Assembly (NCBI GenBank): GCA_016214445.1
Contig: JACROM010000016.1
Location: 1-7,246, forward strand
Direction: 5' to 3'
DNA from: Microcaldota archaeon
GTDB lineage: Archaea > Micrarchaeota > Micrarchaeia > Norongarragalinales > Norongarragalinaceae
DNA length: 7,246 bases
Position numbers and translations under genes: made by a program. Below the pieces are notes generated by a model. It had not been told where the DNA came from and ran no database searches. It saw only the letters and a list, made by a program, of their open reading frames with translations. Each line of letters opens with the position of its first letter. Position 1 is the stretch's first letter. Shown here in pieces: positions 1-6,315 of the stretch.

Positions 1-81
1 CGCCCACAAGCGGCGGGAACGTTCATCAAGAACCGGTTTGAGTTCTTGAAACTTTTGTTTTATTGACTGTTCGGTAGACAT
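1..81 (-). CDS. ISAzo13-like transposase, N-terminal fragment (runs off the window)
   Basis: On the minus strand an ATG at 81-79 opens a frame that stays open to the window edge, giving 27 residues. It reads [15 protein letters not shown] and continues [12 protein letters not shown]. The segment 'K(Y/F)..L.PVLDER.RRLWA' is, from memory, the characteristic start of ISAzo13-family (Rhodopirellula-type) transposases, DDE enzymes that mobilise their own insertion sequence. The catalytic part is outside the window, so activity cannot be judged. A TATA-like box centred about 26 bases upstream of the ATG would place the transcript start at or next to the start codon, which fits a leaderless archaeal mRNA. 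I see no Shine-Dalgarno sequence before the ATG. The gene diverges from the surface-protein gene that begins at 144. The family call rests on a short stretch and could be wrong. Confidence 0.7.
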   Translation of the reverse strand, partial: MSTEQSIKQKFQELKPVLDERSRRLWA

Positions 82-102
82 GTAGTGGTTACAGAACCCA
101 CC

Positions 103-111
103 CTTATAAAC
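103..111 (-). promoter_or_regulatory. TATA box of the ISAzo13-like transposase, possibly bidirectional
   Basis: Minus-strand GTTTATAAG (111-103) matches the archaeal TATA consensus. Its centre is about 26 bases from the transposase ATG, the spacing expected for leaderless transcription. The core TTATAA (104-109) is palindromic, so it could also be used on the plus strand, with initiation near 133, about 11 bases before the GTG at 144 of the surface-protein gene. That second role is speculative. Confidence 0.5.
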
Positions 112-143
112 TTGCCTATTTTATTGTTTTACAAGCCCTAAGT

Positions 144-1700
144 GTGTTCGCGGTTGGTGGTGCTTACGGTTCAACCGGCCCCAAACCATCAGTAACTCCT
201 TCTCCCACGCCTAGCCCAACTCCTTCGCCCACTCCATCGCCTTCCCCTACTCCTATTCCTACTCCGTTCTGTTTGAAGAACGATGTGAGCTGTGATGCTT
301 TGGGCGGCGGCACGCCTTGCTGTGAAGGAGAAGGGCTGTCCTGCAAGATAACCAGCTGGTTCCCGTTCGCTTCCAAGTGCAAGCTGCCTGGTTTCGCTAC
401 TCCAACCCCCACTCCTGCTCCAAGTCCAACACCTTCTCCCACGCCTACACCTAAACCAACGCCTACCCCCTCGCCCATTCCAACTCCAACTCCTTCACCA
501 ACACCTTCTCCGACTCCGAAGCCAACTGCAACGCCTTCCCCCTCGCCCATTCCAACTCCGACGCCTTCGCCAACGCCTACCCCAACTCCGACACCTGCGC
601 CGACTGCAACTCCAACTCCTGCGCCGATTACGTCTGGCGGCGCTTTTGAGAAGGTGAGTAGCGTCGCCCTTTCGAGTCTCCTGCCCGGTGTTGATTCTAG
701 GTTCTATTCCGGAGTCATTGACCCCCGCGGCGAGTATGCCTACTTCTGCGGCGCGCCTTCAACCTCCCCGACCCTCGAAGTAATAAAAGTAGGGTTGTCC
801 ACCTTGACGCGCGTTGATAGCGTACCCTTGAAGTCTGGCGAATACTGCGATACTGCAATGAGAGACCCTGCGGGCGAGTACGCTTATTTCGCAGGCTCTT
901 CCAACCGTATCGTCAAAGTGCGGTTGGGAGCGCTAGAGCGCATCGGCGTTTTGAGGATGCCGTCCGACGAAAACAACTTTGCCTCTGGCGCGGTTGACCC
1001 GCGCGGCGAATATGCGTATTTCGGCACGGACACGACTTATTATATTTATACGGGCTCGCCGCGTCCCGCAAAAGTTGCCAAGATTCGCTTGAGCGACTTC
1101 ACGCGCGTCGGTGCGTTGAGTTTAGACGCTAGAGAGTATTTTGCGGCGCCAATAGTGTTTGATCCTCGCGGCGAGTACGCCTACCTAAGCGCGGGAGATT
1201 CCGGCGCTCCAGGGGCAACCAAAAAAATCGTTAAGATTCGCTTGAGCGACTTCACGCGTGTCAGCTCACTGAGTCTGGACGCAAACGAGGGTTCAGTATT
1301 TGCGGGCGCTTTTGATCCTCGCGGCGACTACGCCTACTTCCCGTTTCTAACCTACTTTAGATACGGCCGGTCTGCTCCCACTGTCGGGGTAGCCAAGATT
1401 CGCTTGAGCGATTTCACGCGCCTCCCCTCCGCCATACGCGTGGAATCCAACGTGAACGGCGCGCGCGGCATCTTCATTGATTCTGCCGGCGAGTACGCTT
1501 ACATTAGTTTAGCTACGTTCGGCAGCGGCAAGTTTGTCAAGGCTCGCCTCAGCGACGTTTCTGAAGTTGAAAGCCTGGCTTTAGACAAAGCAATTTTCTA
1601 CTCTGTGACTCTCGCTGATCCTCGCGGCGAGTTCGCTTACCTGGCGTCAGAAAAGGACTTGATAAAAGTCAGGCTGCGCTCTAGAAATAATGCGGGTTGA
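144..1700 (+). CDS. Predicted surface protein: Pro-Thr linkers, knottin-like module, seven-repeat beta-propeller; 5' end probably truncated
   Basis: The protein has 518 residues from the GTG at 144. Residues 1-12 are short and hydrophobic and look like the tail of a signal peptide. Residues 13-41 form a Pro-Thr/Ser linker, 43-79 a six-cysteine module, and 85-163 a longer Pro-Thr/Ser/Ala/Lys linker. Residues 167-518 carry seven copies of a motif close to DPRGEYAYF, with the Asp at 193, 241, 285, 340, 391, 446 and 492. Most copies are followed by a strand like K(I/V)RLSDFTRV, which suits a seven-bladed YVTN/lactonase-like beta-propeller closed by the C-terminal strand (506-511) with the first strand (169-176). 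The binding partner is unknown. No catalytic site is evident and there is no C-terminal membrane anchor. The frame is open upstream to 78, but the only upstream start options are poor; a complete signal peptide is missing, probably because an insertion sequence lies immediately upstream. No Shine-Dalgarno sequence is visible. The architecture is clear; the function is not. Confidence 0.8.
   Translation: MFAVGGAYGSTGPKPSVTPSPTPSPTPSPTPSPSPTPIPTPFCLKNDVSCDALGGGTPCCEGEGLSCKITSWFPFASKCKLPGFATPTPTPAPSPTPSPTPTPKPTPTPSPIPTPTPSPTPSPTPKPTATPSPSPIPTPTPSPTPTPTPTPAPTATPTPAPITSGGAFEKVSSVALSSLLPGVDSRFYSGVIDPRGEYAYFCGAPSTSPTLEVIKVGLSTLTRVDSVPLKSGEYCDTAMRDPAGEYAYFAGSSNRIVKVRLGALERIGVLRMPSDENNFASGAVDPRGEYAYFGTDTTYYIYTGSPRPAKVAKIRLSDFTRVGALSLDAREYFAAPIVFDPRGEYAYLSAGDSGAPGATKKIVKIRLSDFTRVSSLSLDANEGSVFAGAFDPRGDYAYFPFLTYFRYGRSAPTVGVAKIRLSDFTRLPSAIRVESNVNGARGIFIDSAGEYAYISLATFGSGKFVKARLSDVSEVESLALDKAIFYSVTLADPRGEFAYLASEKDLIKVRLRSRNNAG
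180..266 (+). repeat. First Pro-Thr/Ser linker
   Basis: This stretch encodes residues 13-41, almost entirely alternating Pro with Thr or Ser. Such linkers are extended spacers, often glycosylated, in secreted or surface proteins. The cytosine-rich codons create a misleading Gly/Val-rich open frame on the other strand. Confidence 0.9.
270..380 (+). other. Six-cysteine knottin-like (inhibitor cystine knot-like) module within the surface protein
   Basis: Residues 43-79 contain exactly six cysteines, at 43, 50, 59, 60, 67 and 79, giving C-x6-C-x8-CC-x6-C-x11-C. The adjacent CC pair, Gly-rich second loop (GGGTPCCEG) and 'GLSC' segment resemble inhibitor cystine knot peptides such as spider toxins. 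In that fold, pairing would be 1-4, 2-5 and 3-6. The module is bounded on both sides by Pro-Thr linkers, as expected for an independent domain exposed outside the cell. The fold is inferred from spacing only. Confidence 0.55.
399..626 (+). repeat. Second Pro-Thr/Ser/Ala linker with internal direct repeats
   Basis: This encodes residues 86-161, alternating Pro with Thr, Ser, Ala, Lys or Ile. A 20-base identical direct repeat starting CCCTCGCCCATTCC occurs at 468-487 and 540-559, exactly 72 bases (24 codons) apart. This suggests expansion of the linker by in-frame duplication. Confidence 0.85.
1080..1420 (+). repeat. Near-identical 26-base repeats in the propeller coding sequence
   Basis: The segment beginning AAGATTCGCTTGAGCGA and encoding KIRLSDFTR occurs at 1080-1105, 1233-1258 and 1395-1420. 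The first two copies are identical and the third differs by one base. The spacings of 153 and 162 bases equal one blade. Other blades carry only divergent versions, so these three look recently duplicated or homogenised. Confidence 0.85.
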
Positions 1701-1703
1701 TGT

Positions 1704-1723
1704 CAGAATTGGCCGGCATTCTG
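1704..1723. terminator. Hairpin between convergent genes, possible bidirectional terminator
   Basis: CAGAAT (1704-1709) pairs perfectly with ATTCTG (1718-1723) around the loop TGGCCGGC. A competing pairing of CAGAATT (1704-1710) with AATTCTG (1726-1732) is also possible. The site lies 3 bases after the surface-protein stop and 38 bases beyond the GlyRS stop. No T-run follows on either strand, so the terminator role is weakly supported. Confidence 0.3.
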
Positions 1724-1760
1724 CAAATTCTGGAAGCGAATCTGCGTTGCGGGGAGGGCG

Positions 1761-3557
1761 CTATAAGCTTATTTTCTTCGCGATTTCCTTGACTTTTATC
1801 CTCTTCTGCTCGCCCGAGTCGCGCTCGCGGATTGTGACCGTGTCGTCCGTCAGCGTGTCGTAGTCGATTGTGATGCAGTAAGGAGTTCCAATCTCGTCCA
1901 TCCTCGCGTAACGCTTGCCGATGCTTCCGCTTGAATCGTAAGCGCTCTGCGGTATGGCTTTTTTCAGTTCGCGGTATATCTCCTTGGCTTTTTCGTCGAG
2001 GCCGTCCTTTTTCATGAGCGGGAAAACAGCTACTTTTAATGGCGCGATTGAGGGGTGGAGCTTCAGCCGAGTTTTCTTTTCTCCGTTTTCCTCGGACTCC
2101 TCGTAGGCGTCCAACAAAAGCGAAAACACCAGCCGGTCAAGCCCGAAAGAGGGCTCGATTACGTGGGGAGTTACTTTTTCCTTGGTTGCCTCGTCGAACA
2201 CGCTCATATCCTTGCCGCTTTCCTTCGAGTGCTGCTTCAGGTCGAAATCAGTGCGGTTGGCTGTTCCTTGAAGCTCTTTCCATCCCCATTCAGGGTAATT
2301 GTATTCTACGTCCCATGTTTCCTTGGAATAGTGGGAGAGTTCTGTTGAAACGTGCTGGCGCAGCCGGAGTTTGTTCAAGCCCATTGATTTGAACCACTTA
2401 AGGCTCGAAGCGAGCCAGTAGGCGTGCCACCTCGTCTTGATTATCCCCTTCCTTATCGCTTCGCCGAACCCTATTTCTTCGCCTTCCTTTCCTTTTTCTT
2501 GGTGTTCGGCCGTGCACACAAGAGCTTTTTCTGAAGCGATTTCCTCGAAACCGGGGCAGTCGTCAAGTTTTTGGGGGTGGAGGAAGAACTCTATTTCCAT
2601 CTGCTCGAATTCCCTGCACCTGAAAACGAAATTGCGGGGCGAGATCTCGTTCCTATACGCCCTTCCGATTTGCGCTATCCCGAACGGTAATGCTTTTCTG
2701 CCTATCTGGTGCATCTGCTTGAAGTCGGCGAATATCACCTGCGCTGTTTCCGGCCTCAGGTAGGCTGTGCTCGCCGCGTCCTCTGTTGCGCCGATGAACG
2801 TCTTGAACATCAAGTTGAATACCCTACTCTCGCTCAGCTCGCCTTTGCAGTTGGGGCATGCGAGCTTGTGCTCTGCAATAAGTTCGTCCACTTTCTGGAT
2901 GCTTATGCCGTCCACGCTTATTTTCAGTTCCTGTTCTATCAGGTGGTCTGCCCTGAAGCGTTGTTTGCATTTCCCACATTCGACAAGAGGGTCGTTGAAC
3001 TCGGTCATGTGGCCAGATGCCTTCCAGATGCGCGGGTGCGTTATGGTTGTTCCGTCCAAGCCTAACATATCTTCACGTTCCTGTACGAAGTTGCGCCACC
3101 ACGAGTTCGCCACGTTGCGCTTGAGTTCCACTCCCATAGGGCCGTAGTCGAAGAACCCGCCGAACGAGCCGTAAAGCTCCGCTGAAGGGAAGATTATTCC
3201 CCTTCTAAGGCACAGGTTTATGACCTTCTGGATTTTGCTTTCTGTTTCCCGCTTAGGAGAGGGTCGAGGCGAGTCGGAGCTTTCCCGGTTTTTGCCTTCT
3301 TCCTTCTGTTTTGCCTCGGCTTTTTGAGTGTTGTTTTGCGGTTGGTTTTGTTCCTTTTGTTTTTGGTTGGCTTCGTTTTGCGGTTGGTTTTGTTCCTTTT
3401 GTTTTTTGTTTGCTTCGTTTTGTCTCTGCGCGTTGTTTTGCGTTTGGTTTTGTTCCTTTTGTTTTTGGTTGTTCTGGTTCGCTTCGCTCTTGCTTTCTTC
3501 GTTTTTGGCTTCTCGCGTTTTTTCCACTTGCTTCTGTTTTTTGTTTTCCTTGTTCAT
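1761..3557 (-). CDS. glyS: Glycyl-tRNA synthetase (archaeal/eukaryotic class II alpha2 type) with low-complexity N-terminal extension
   Basis: This cytosolic enzyme charges tRNA-Gly with glycine using ATP. From the chosen ATG it has 598 residues. Residues 2-106 are a Lys/Gln/Asn/Glu-rich tail. The synthetase proper starts near 107 and includes the N-terminal signature GSFGGFFDYGPMG (130-142). A zinc-binding insertion has CxxC pairs at 194/197 and 234/237. Class II motif 2 is RNE (302-304) with FRCRE (312-316), motif 3 is EPSFGLDR (468-475), and an anticodon-binding domain runs from about 500 to 598. The catalytic core looks complete. I chose the ATG at 3557 because AGGAGTGA (3563-3570) is well placed before it. 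The frame stays open upstream, with alternative ATGs at 3602 and at 3674; the latter overlaps the MFS stop as ATGA. Function is secure; the start is less so. Confidence 0.95.
   Translation of the reverse strand: MNKENKKQKQVEKTREAKNEESKSEANQNNQKQKEQNQTQNNAQRQNEANKKQKEQNQPQNEANQKQKEQNQPQNNTQKAEAKQKEEGKNRESSDSPRPSPKRETESKIQKVINLCLRRGIIFPSAELYGSFGGFFDYGPMGVELKRNVANSWWRNFVQEREDMLGLDGTTITHPRIWKASGHMTEFNDPLVECGKCKQRFRADHLIEQELKISVDGISIQKVDELIAEHKLACPNCKGELSESRVFNLMFKTFIGATEDAASTAYLRPETAQVIFADFKQMHQIGRKALPFGIAQIGRAYRNEISPRNFVFRCREFEQMEIEFFLHPQKLDDCPGFEEIASEKALVCTAEHQEKGKEGEEIGFGEAIRKGIIKTRWHAYWLASSLKWFKSMGLNKLRLRQHVSTELSHYSKETWDVEYNYPEWGWKELQGTANRTDFDLKQHSKESGKDMSVFDEATKEKVTPHVIEPSFGLDRLVFSLLLDAYEESEENGEKKTRLKLHPSIAPLKVAVFPLMKKDGLDEKAKEIYRELKKAIPQSAYDSSGSIGKRYARMDEIGTPYCITIDYDTLTDDTVTIRERDSGEQKRIKVKEIAKKISL
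3240..3554 (-). repeat. Repetitive Lys/Gln/Asn-rich N-terminal extension of GlyRS
   Basis: Residues 2-106 of the 598-residue GlyRS are polar and probably disordered. The heptad KQKEQNQ recurs at residues 32-38, 52-58 and 66-72, followed by variants of PQNEAN, PQNNTQ or TQNNAQ. The underlying DNA is also repetitive; on the plus strand it shows T/G-rich repeats such as GGTTTTGTTCCTTTTGTTTT. This pattern suggests replication slippage or duplication. It is not the WHEP domain found on some eukaryotic GlyRS. Confidence 0.85.
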
Positions 3558-3562
3558 AAGCG

Positions 3563-3570
3563 TCACTCCT
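3563..3570 (-). promoter_or_regulatory. Ribosome binding site deciding the GlyRS start at 3557
   Basis: Minus-strand AGGAGTGA is close to the anti-Shine-Dalgarno complement AGGAGGTGA. Its GGAG core ends 8 bases before the ATG. The other two candidate ATGs (3602 and 3674) lack a comparable site. Confidence 0.6.
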
Positions 3571-3623
3571 CTGGCGTTTACTTTCCCACCTGTTTTTCCC
3601 ATTCTTTTTACTTCCGCGCCGGC

Positions 3624-3632
3624 CTTTAATAT
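3624..3632 (-). promoter_or_regulatory. Possible TATA box for GlyRS
   Basis: Minus-strand ATATTAAAG is TATA-like. Its centre is about 26 bases before the ATG at 3602, which would allow a leaderless start there, or a transcript with a leader of about 45 bases reaching the SD-preceded ATG at 3557. It could allow GlyRS expression independent of the upstream MFS gene. Support is weak. Confidence 0.3.
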
Positions 3633-3670
3633 GCCTACGCATTCTTGTCTTTTCCGCGCCCGCCTGCCGG

Positions 3671-4870
3671 TCATTTTTCCAGTCTGCCGGTGTTGCTGAG
3701 CGCGAGCGCCAGCGTTCCCGCGAAACCCAACGCGGCCGAGTACGCGAAACCTGCGCCGAACCCGAAAACGGTCCAGAGGAACCCGACAGCCGCGCTCGAT
3801 ATGAAGTCGCCGACGCCGTTGGCTGTAGCAAGAATCCCATAACCAAGCGCCCTCCTCCTCTCCTCGACCAGGTCGCCCGCAACTGCAGATTCAAGCGCGT
3901 CCTCGGCTGCTATGAACGCTCCTGCCATGGAGAAGAGCACGGCATAGGCAAGCACGTCCGGTGGGGTGACAATGAAGCCGATGAAGGTCAGCACCGCCAA
4001 AGCGTAACCGAATACGAGCACGTTTTTCCTTCCGAACTTGTCGCCAAGAGCCCCGAACGGATACGCTGCAAGCGCGTAAACGACGTTTCTCAGCGCGTAC
4101 AACAGGACACCTGTTGCAGCTGCGTTTACCGCGCCCATGGAAGGGGTAAGCGTTGCAACGGCGAACATGATTAGGAGCGTGTGCGAAAAATCCGCGGCGC
4201 CGAAAATCGAGACCGCGCCTACGAACCGTTTGTAACGTTCGGAAAACCCTTCTAGTGAAAAACGCAGCTGTTTTTCACCCTCCTTGCGGGCTGTTTTTTT
4301 CTCTTCCACGAAGAACCAGAAAGTGGGCGCTGCCAGCAATGCCGGGATTGTTGCAAGCAGGAAAATGTCCCTTACGCCGAACAGTCCAAGAAGGGCGAAC
4401 GCCATGAGCGGGCCTGCAATTGCTCCGGCGGTGTCCCACGCGCGGTTGAAGCCGAACGCCTTTCCCAAGTCGTTCTTCGGAACCGACTGCGCGAGTATTG
4501 CGTTCTTGGCAGGCCCCCGCGCGCCCCTGCCCAGCCAGCCGAACGTCTTGGCAACCAGGACAACCGGCCACGAGCCCGCGAGCGCTGTTACTACGGGGTA
4601 GATTGCCGTAAGGCCGTATCCTATTGTGGCGATTTCTTTTCTCTTGGCAAGCTTGTCGGCGTAATACCCTGAAAAAAGCTTTATGAAACTGGACAGGCCG
4701 TCGCTCACGCCCTCGATCAGTCCCAATGCGTACGCGGGCGCGCCCAACACGGCTAGGAAAGCCGGAAGCAGCGCGGTAACCGCCTCGTGGCTCATGTCCG
4801 ACAAAAACGAGGTGATGCTCGCGCCCCAAACAGTCTTGTTGAGCCATTTGTTTGCCATAACCTCTACCAT
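3671..4870 (-). CDS. Major facilitator superfamily (MFS) transporter
   Basis: This is a 399-residue integral membrane protein, of normal length for a 12-helix MFS carrier that moves small solutes using an ion gradient. Most of the sequence is hydrophobic segments, split by a charged central loop (about 188-213). Motif A-like loops occur in each half: GYYADKLAKRKE (68-79) and GALGDKFGRKN (273-283). A conserved-looking segment, GRGARGPAKNAILAQSVP (115-131) followed by GKAFGFNRAWDTAGAIAGP (136-154), has a mirrored counterpart at about 323-365 (EDALESAVAGDLVEERRR, then GVGDFISSAAVGFLW). These resemble a subgroup of poorly characterised prokaryotic MFS efflux-type carriers. The substrate cannot be read from sequence. 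I keep the ATG at 4870; a second ATG at 4858 is possible, with a GAGG set very close to it. The stop TGA overlaps an upstream in-frame ATG of the GlyRS frame, hinting at an operon. Confidence 0.9.
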   Translation of the reverse strand: MVEVMANKWLNKTVWGASITSFLSDMSHEAVTALLPAFLAVLGAPAYALGLIEGVSDGLSSFIKLFSGYYADKLAKRKEIATIGYGLTAIYPVVTALAGSWPVVLVAKTFGWLGRGARGPAKNAILAQSVPKNDLGKAFGFNRAWDTAGAIAGPLMAFALLGLFGVRDIFLLATIPALLAAPTFWFFVEEKKTARKEGEKQLRFSLEGFSERYKRFVGAVSIFGAADFSHTLLIMFAVATLTPSMGAVNAAATGVLLYALRNVVYALAAYPFGALGDKFGRKNVLVFGYALAVLTFIGFIVTPPDVLAYAVLFSMAGAFIAAEDALESAVAGDLVEERRRALGYGILATANGVGDFISSAAVGFLWTVFGFGAGFAYSAALGFAGTLALALSNTGRLEK

Positions 4871-4902
4871 TCTTGTTTGCAGTGCCGGGTCTGTTTTATT
4901 AA

Positions 4903-4913
4903 CTTATATTAAA
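4903..4913 (-). promoter_or_regulatory. TATA box for the MFS gene
   Basis: Minus-strand TTTAATATAAG (4913-4903) is a good archaeal TATA box. Initiation would be expected near 4882, leaving a leader of about 12 bases before the ATG at 4870. The box overlaps the stop codon of the AlbA_2 gene, so the MFS gene can be transcribed independently even though the genes are only 38 bases apart. Confidence 0.5.
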
Positions 4914-6315
4914 TCATTATCTGTTTAATGTTTTTATCTTTTTTGCCAAGGATATACTTTGAAGACCGATACCTGCCAACTTTATCCAGTACCCCCTGCG
5001 CTACGAGGTCATTTAGGTCCCGAATGGCAGTGGGATGGGAGATTTCCGCAATTTTTGCTAATTGCGGCGCGGATATGACGGATCGCTTTTGCAGGTATTC
5101 AATCGCTTTTTCCTGTCTTTCGTTAAGTTGGCCGTATGGACGCGCCTTTTTTTCAGACAGTGCGCCGTAAAGCGTTACTTTGAAAATGCCTCCTAACTCT
5201 TCGAACTCTGGATCGGGCAGCTTACTTTGTCTCATAGTCCGGTACATGGCTTTGATTCCCAGGTTGAGGCTTTCCCCCCAATTGCTGTCATTGAGAAGCC
5301 GATGGATTACTGGATTTCGGGCTTTTCGCACTTCGGTAAAATTCTTTAACGTCAGACCAGGAAGTAGGCTTCCGGGGTTGGTTACTTCGATTCGATCGTC
5401 GTAAATTTCGATAGTTATTCCGTTAGGGTCGAAGTAATCGCGGTGTCCTACCGCGTTCGTTAGCGCTTCACGCAAGACTTCGTCCGGAATCATTGGGCTT
5501 TCGACCCGCTTGCCATCCATGATTTTGCTACTGATGCCTGCCTTTTCCCGCACTTTTTTGAAAACCTTTGAAAGCAATTCAGGCAGGGTATCGATTAACC
5601 GCTCATCGTATTCTCGGGTTTCAAGACTCTTTTTCTTGCCTTTGAATTTTACGACTCGCACTTCGGGATTCATGTAAAATTGCGTGATATCTTTGGCGAA
5701 AAAAAACACAGCCGAGTTTTTTAGGAAGAAGTCGCCCAAGGTGTTGGCGACGCCCAAACTTCCTAATATGGCGGTCCAAACGATTGGCTCGTGTTGCCGT
5801 GGGTTTATTCCCCTGTTTTTGAGTAAATCGCGGATTTTGTTTTCGTCCAAGTCACTGAGGCTTGCGCTGGATCTATTGTCTTCGAACGATATAGTTCCGC
5901 GTTGCTGAAGAAAAGTTACGACGTCCGATCCCGTAACTTCCGAATTAATGGATCCGACGCGGCGATAGATTGTTTTTTTGTAGAAGCATACTTCAGAAAA
6001 GGGTACGGGTTGAACTGAAATGACTAGGATTGTTTTTTCATCTTTTACAAGGCGGTGCGATTGAAGGTAGGGCCGCGGGTTTAATTGGGCCATTATTTGG
6101 GCCAGTTTTTGATCTTCTTCGTCGGGGTTCGGAATTCCGGCAATGACGGTTTTGCCGTCTTTTTTCTCAACCCCTACGATCAGTTGCCCGCCGAAGCTGT
6201 TGGCGAAGCCGCAAAGTGTACGTGCGATGTTTTCGGCGAAATGGAGGCTGCGTTTGAACTCGAGGGTTGCTCCTTCGTATGACTCTAAATACTTGTCAAG
6301 CTGCGCGGAATCCAT
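4909..6315 (-). CDS. AlbA_2 (Schlafen-like) + GHKL ATPase (RecG C-terminal/HATPase_c_4-like) + winged-helix predicted regulator
   Basis: The protein has 468 residues. Residues about 10-135 match the AlbA_2 domain, with E-G-A-T-L-E-F-K (14-21), CGFANSFGGQLIVGVE (35-50) and D-G-x-x-V-x-G (53-60). After a middle region, residues about 278-385 match the GHKL-type ATPase module often annotated as 'RecG-like C-terminal': LREALTNAVGHRDY (281-294), with the N-box Glu283 and Asn287, then DDRIEVTNPGSLLPG (306-320) and LGIKAMYRTM (352-361). Residues about 396-456 form a winged helix-turn-helix (QLAKIAEISHPTAIRDLNDL, 418-437), ending in a basic tail. This is the arrangement of the COG2865-type predicted transcriptional regulators, and no precise biological role is known to me. 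It is not a RecG helicase. Its DNA looks A/T-richer than the flanking genes, consistent with transfer. The ATG directly follows the IS110 stop, no Shine-Dalgarno is obvious, and a TATA-like box lies about 20 bases upstream. Confidence 0.85.
   Translation of the reverse strand: MDSAQLDKYLESYEGATLEFKRSLHFAENIARTLCGFANSFGGQLIVGVEKKDGKTVIAGIPNPDEEDQKLAQIMAQLNPRPYLQSHRLVKDEKTILVISVQPVPFSEVCFYKKTIYRRVGSINSEVTGSDVVTFLQQRGTISFEDNRSSASLSDLDENKIRDLLKNRGINPRQHEPIVWTAILGSLGVANTLGDFFLKNSAVFFFAKDITQFYMNPEVRVVKFKGKKKSLETREYDERLIDTLPELLSKVFKKVREKAGISSKIMDGKRVESPMIPDEVLREALTNAVGHRDYFDPNGITIEIYDDRIEVTNPGSLLPGLTLKNFTEVRKARNPVIHRLLNDSNWGESLNLGIKAMYRTMRQSKLPDPEFEELGGIFKVTLYGALSEKKARPYGQLNERQEKAIEYLQKRSVISAPQLAKIAEISHPTAIRDLNDLVAQGVLDKVGRYRSSKYILGKKDKNIKQIMI

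Larger units (their letters stand above)
1..138 (-). mobile_element. End of an ISAzo13-like insertion sequence (partial)
   Basis: The transposase 5' end at 1-81 implies that the 5' terminus of the element lies between 82 and the surface-protein gene. Read on the minus strand, GGGCTTGTAAAAC (138-126) looks like a terminal inverted repeat, and a TA dinucleotide follows at 139-140. The other end of the element is not in the window, so neither the repeat pairing nor a target duplication can be verified. The boundary at 138 is an inference. Confidence 0.4.

Noticed and set aside
164..550. Minus-strand open frame encoding a Gly/Val-rich protein
   Set aside because: It is the mirror of the Pro-Thr linker codons on the plus strand; the composition is low-complexity and no promoter or ribosome site precedes it.
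2039..3147. Several plus-strand open frames opposite GlyRS
   Set aside because: They lie entirely antisense to strongly conserved GlyRS coding sequence and show no recognisable domains.
3324..3480. Repeated T/G-rich units considered as a CRISPR-like array
   Set aside because: The units are irregular in length, lack unique spacers and encode the in-frame KQKEQNQ repeats of GlyRS.
3311..3699. Plus-strand frames encoding hydrophobic, Phe/Leu/Cys-rich proteins that resemble small membrane proteins
   Set aside because: They are the complement of the Lys/Gln/Asn repeat codons of the GlyRS extension; the apparent hydrophobicity is a by-product of T-rich DNA.
3253..3894. Minus-strand frame of 213 residues overlapping GlyRS and MFS
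   Set aside because: It is an out-of-frame reading of the GlyRS 5' repeats and the MFS 3' end; the Lys/Thr-rich repeats are a frame-shifted echo of the real extension.
4275..4847. Minus-strand frame of 190 residues inside the MFS gene
   Set aside because: It is a frame-shifted shadow of the MFS gene, with no hydrophobic pattern or family motif.
4909..6315. Annotation as ATP-dependent DNA helicase RecG
   Set aside because: No helicase motifs (Walker A/B, DEAH-type) are present; only the GHKL-like module often mislabelled 'RecG C-terminal' is there.
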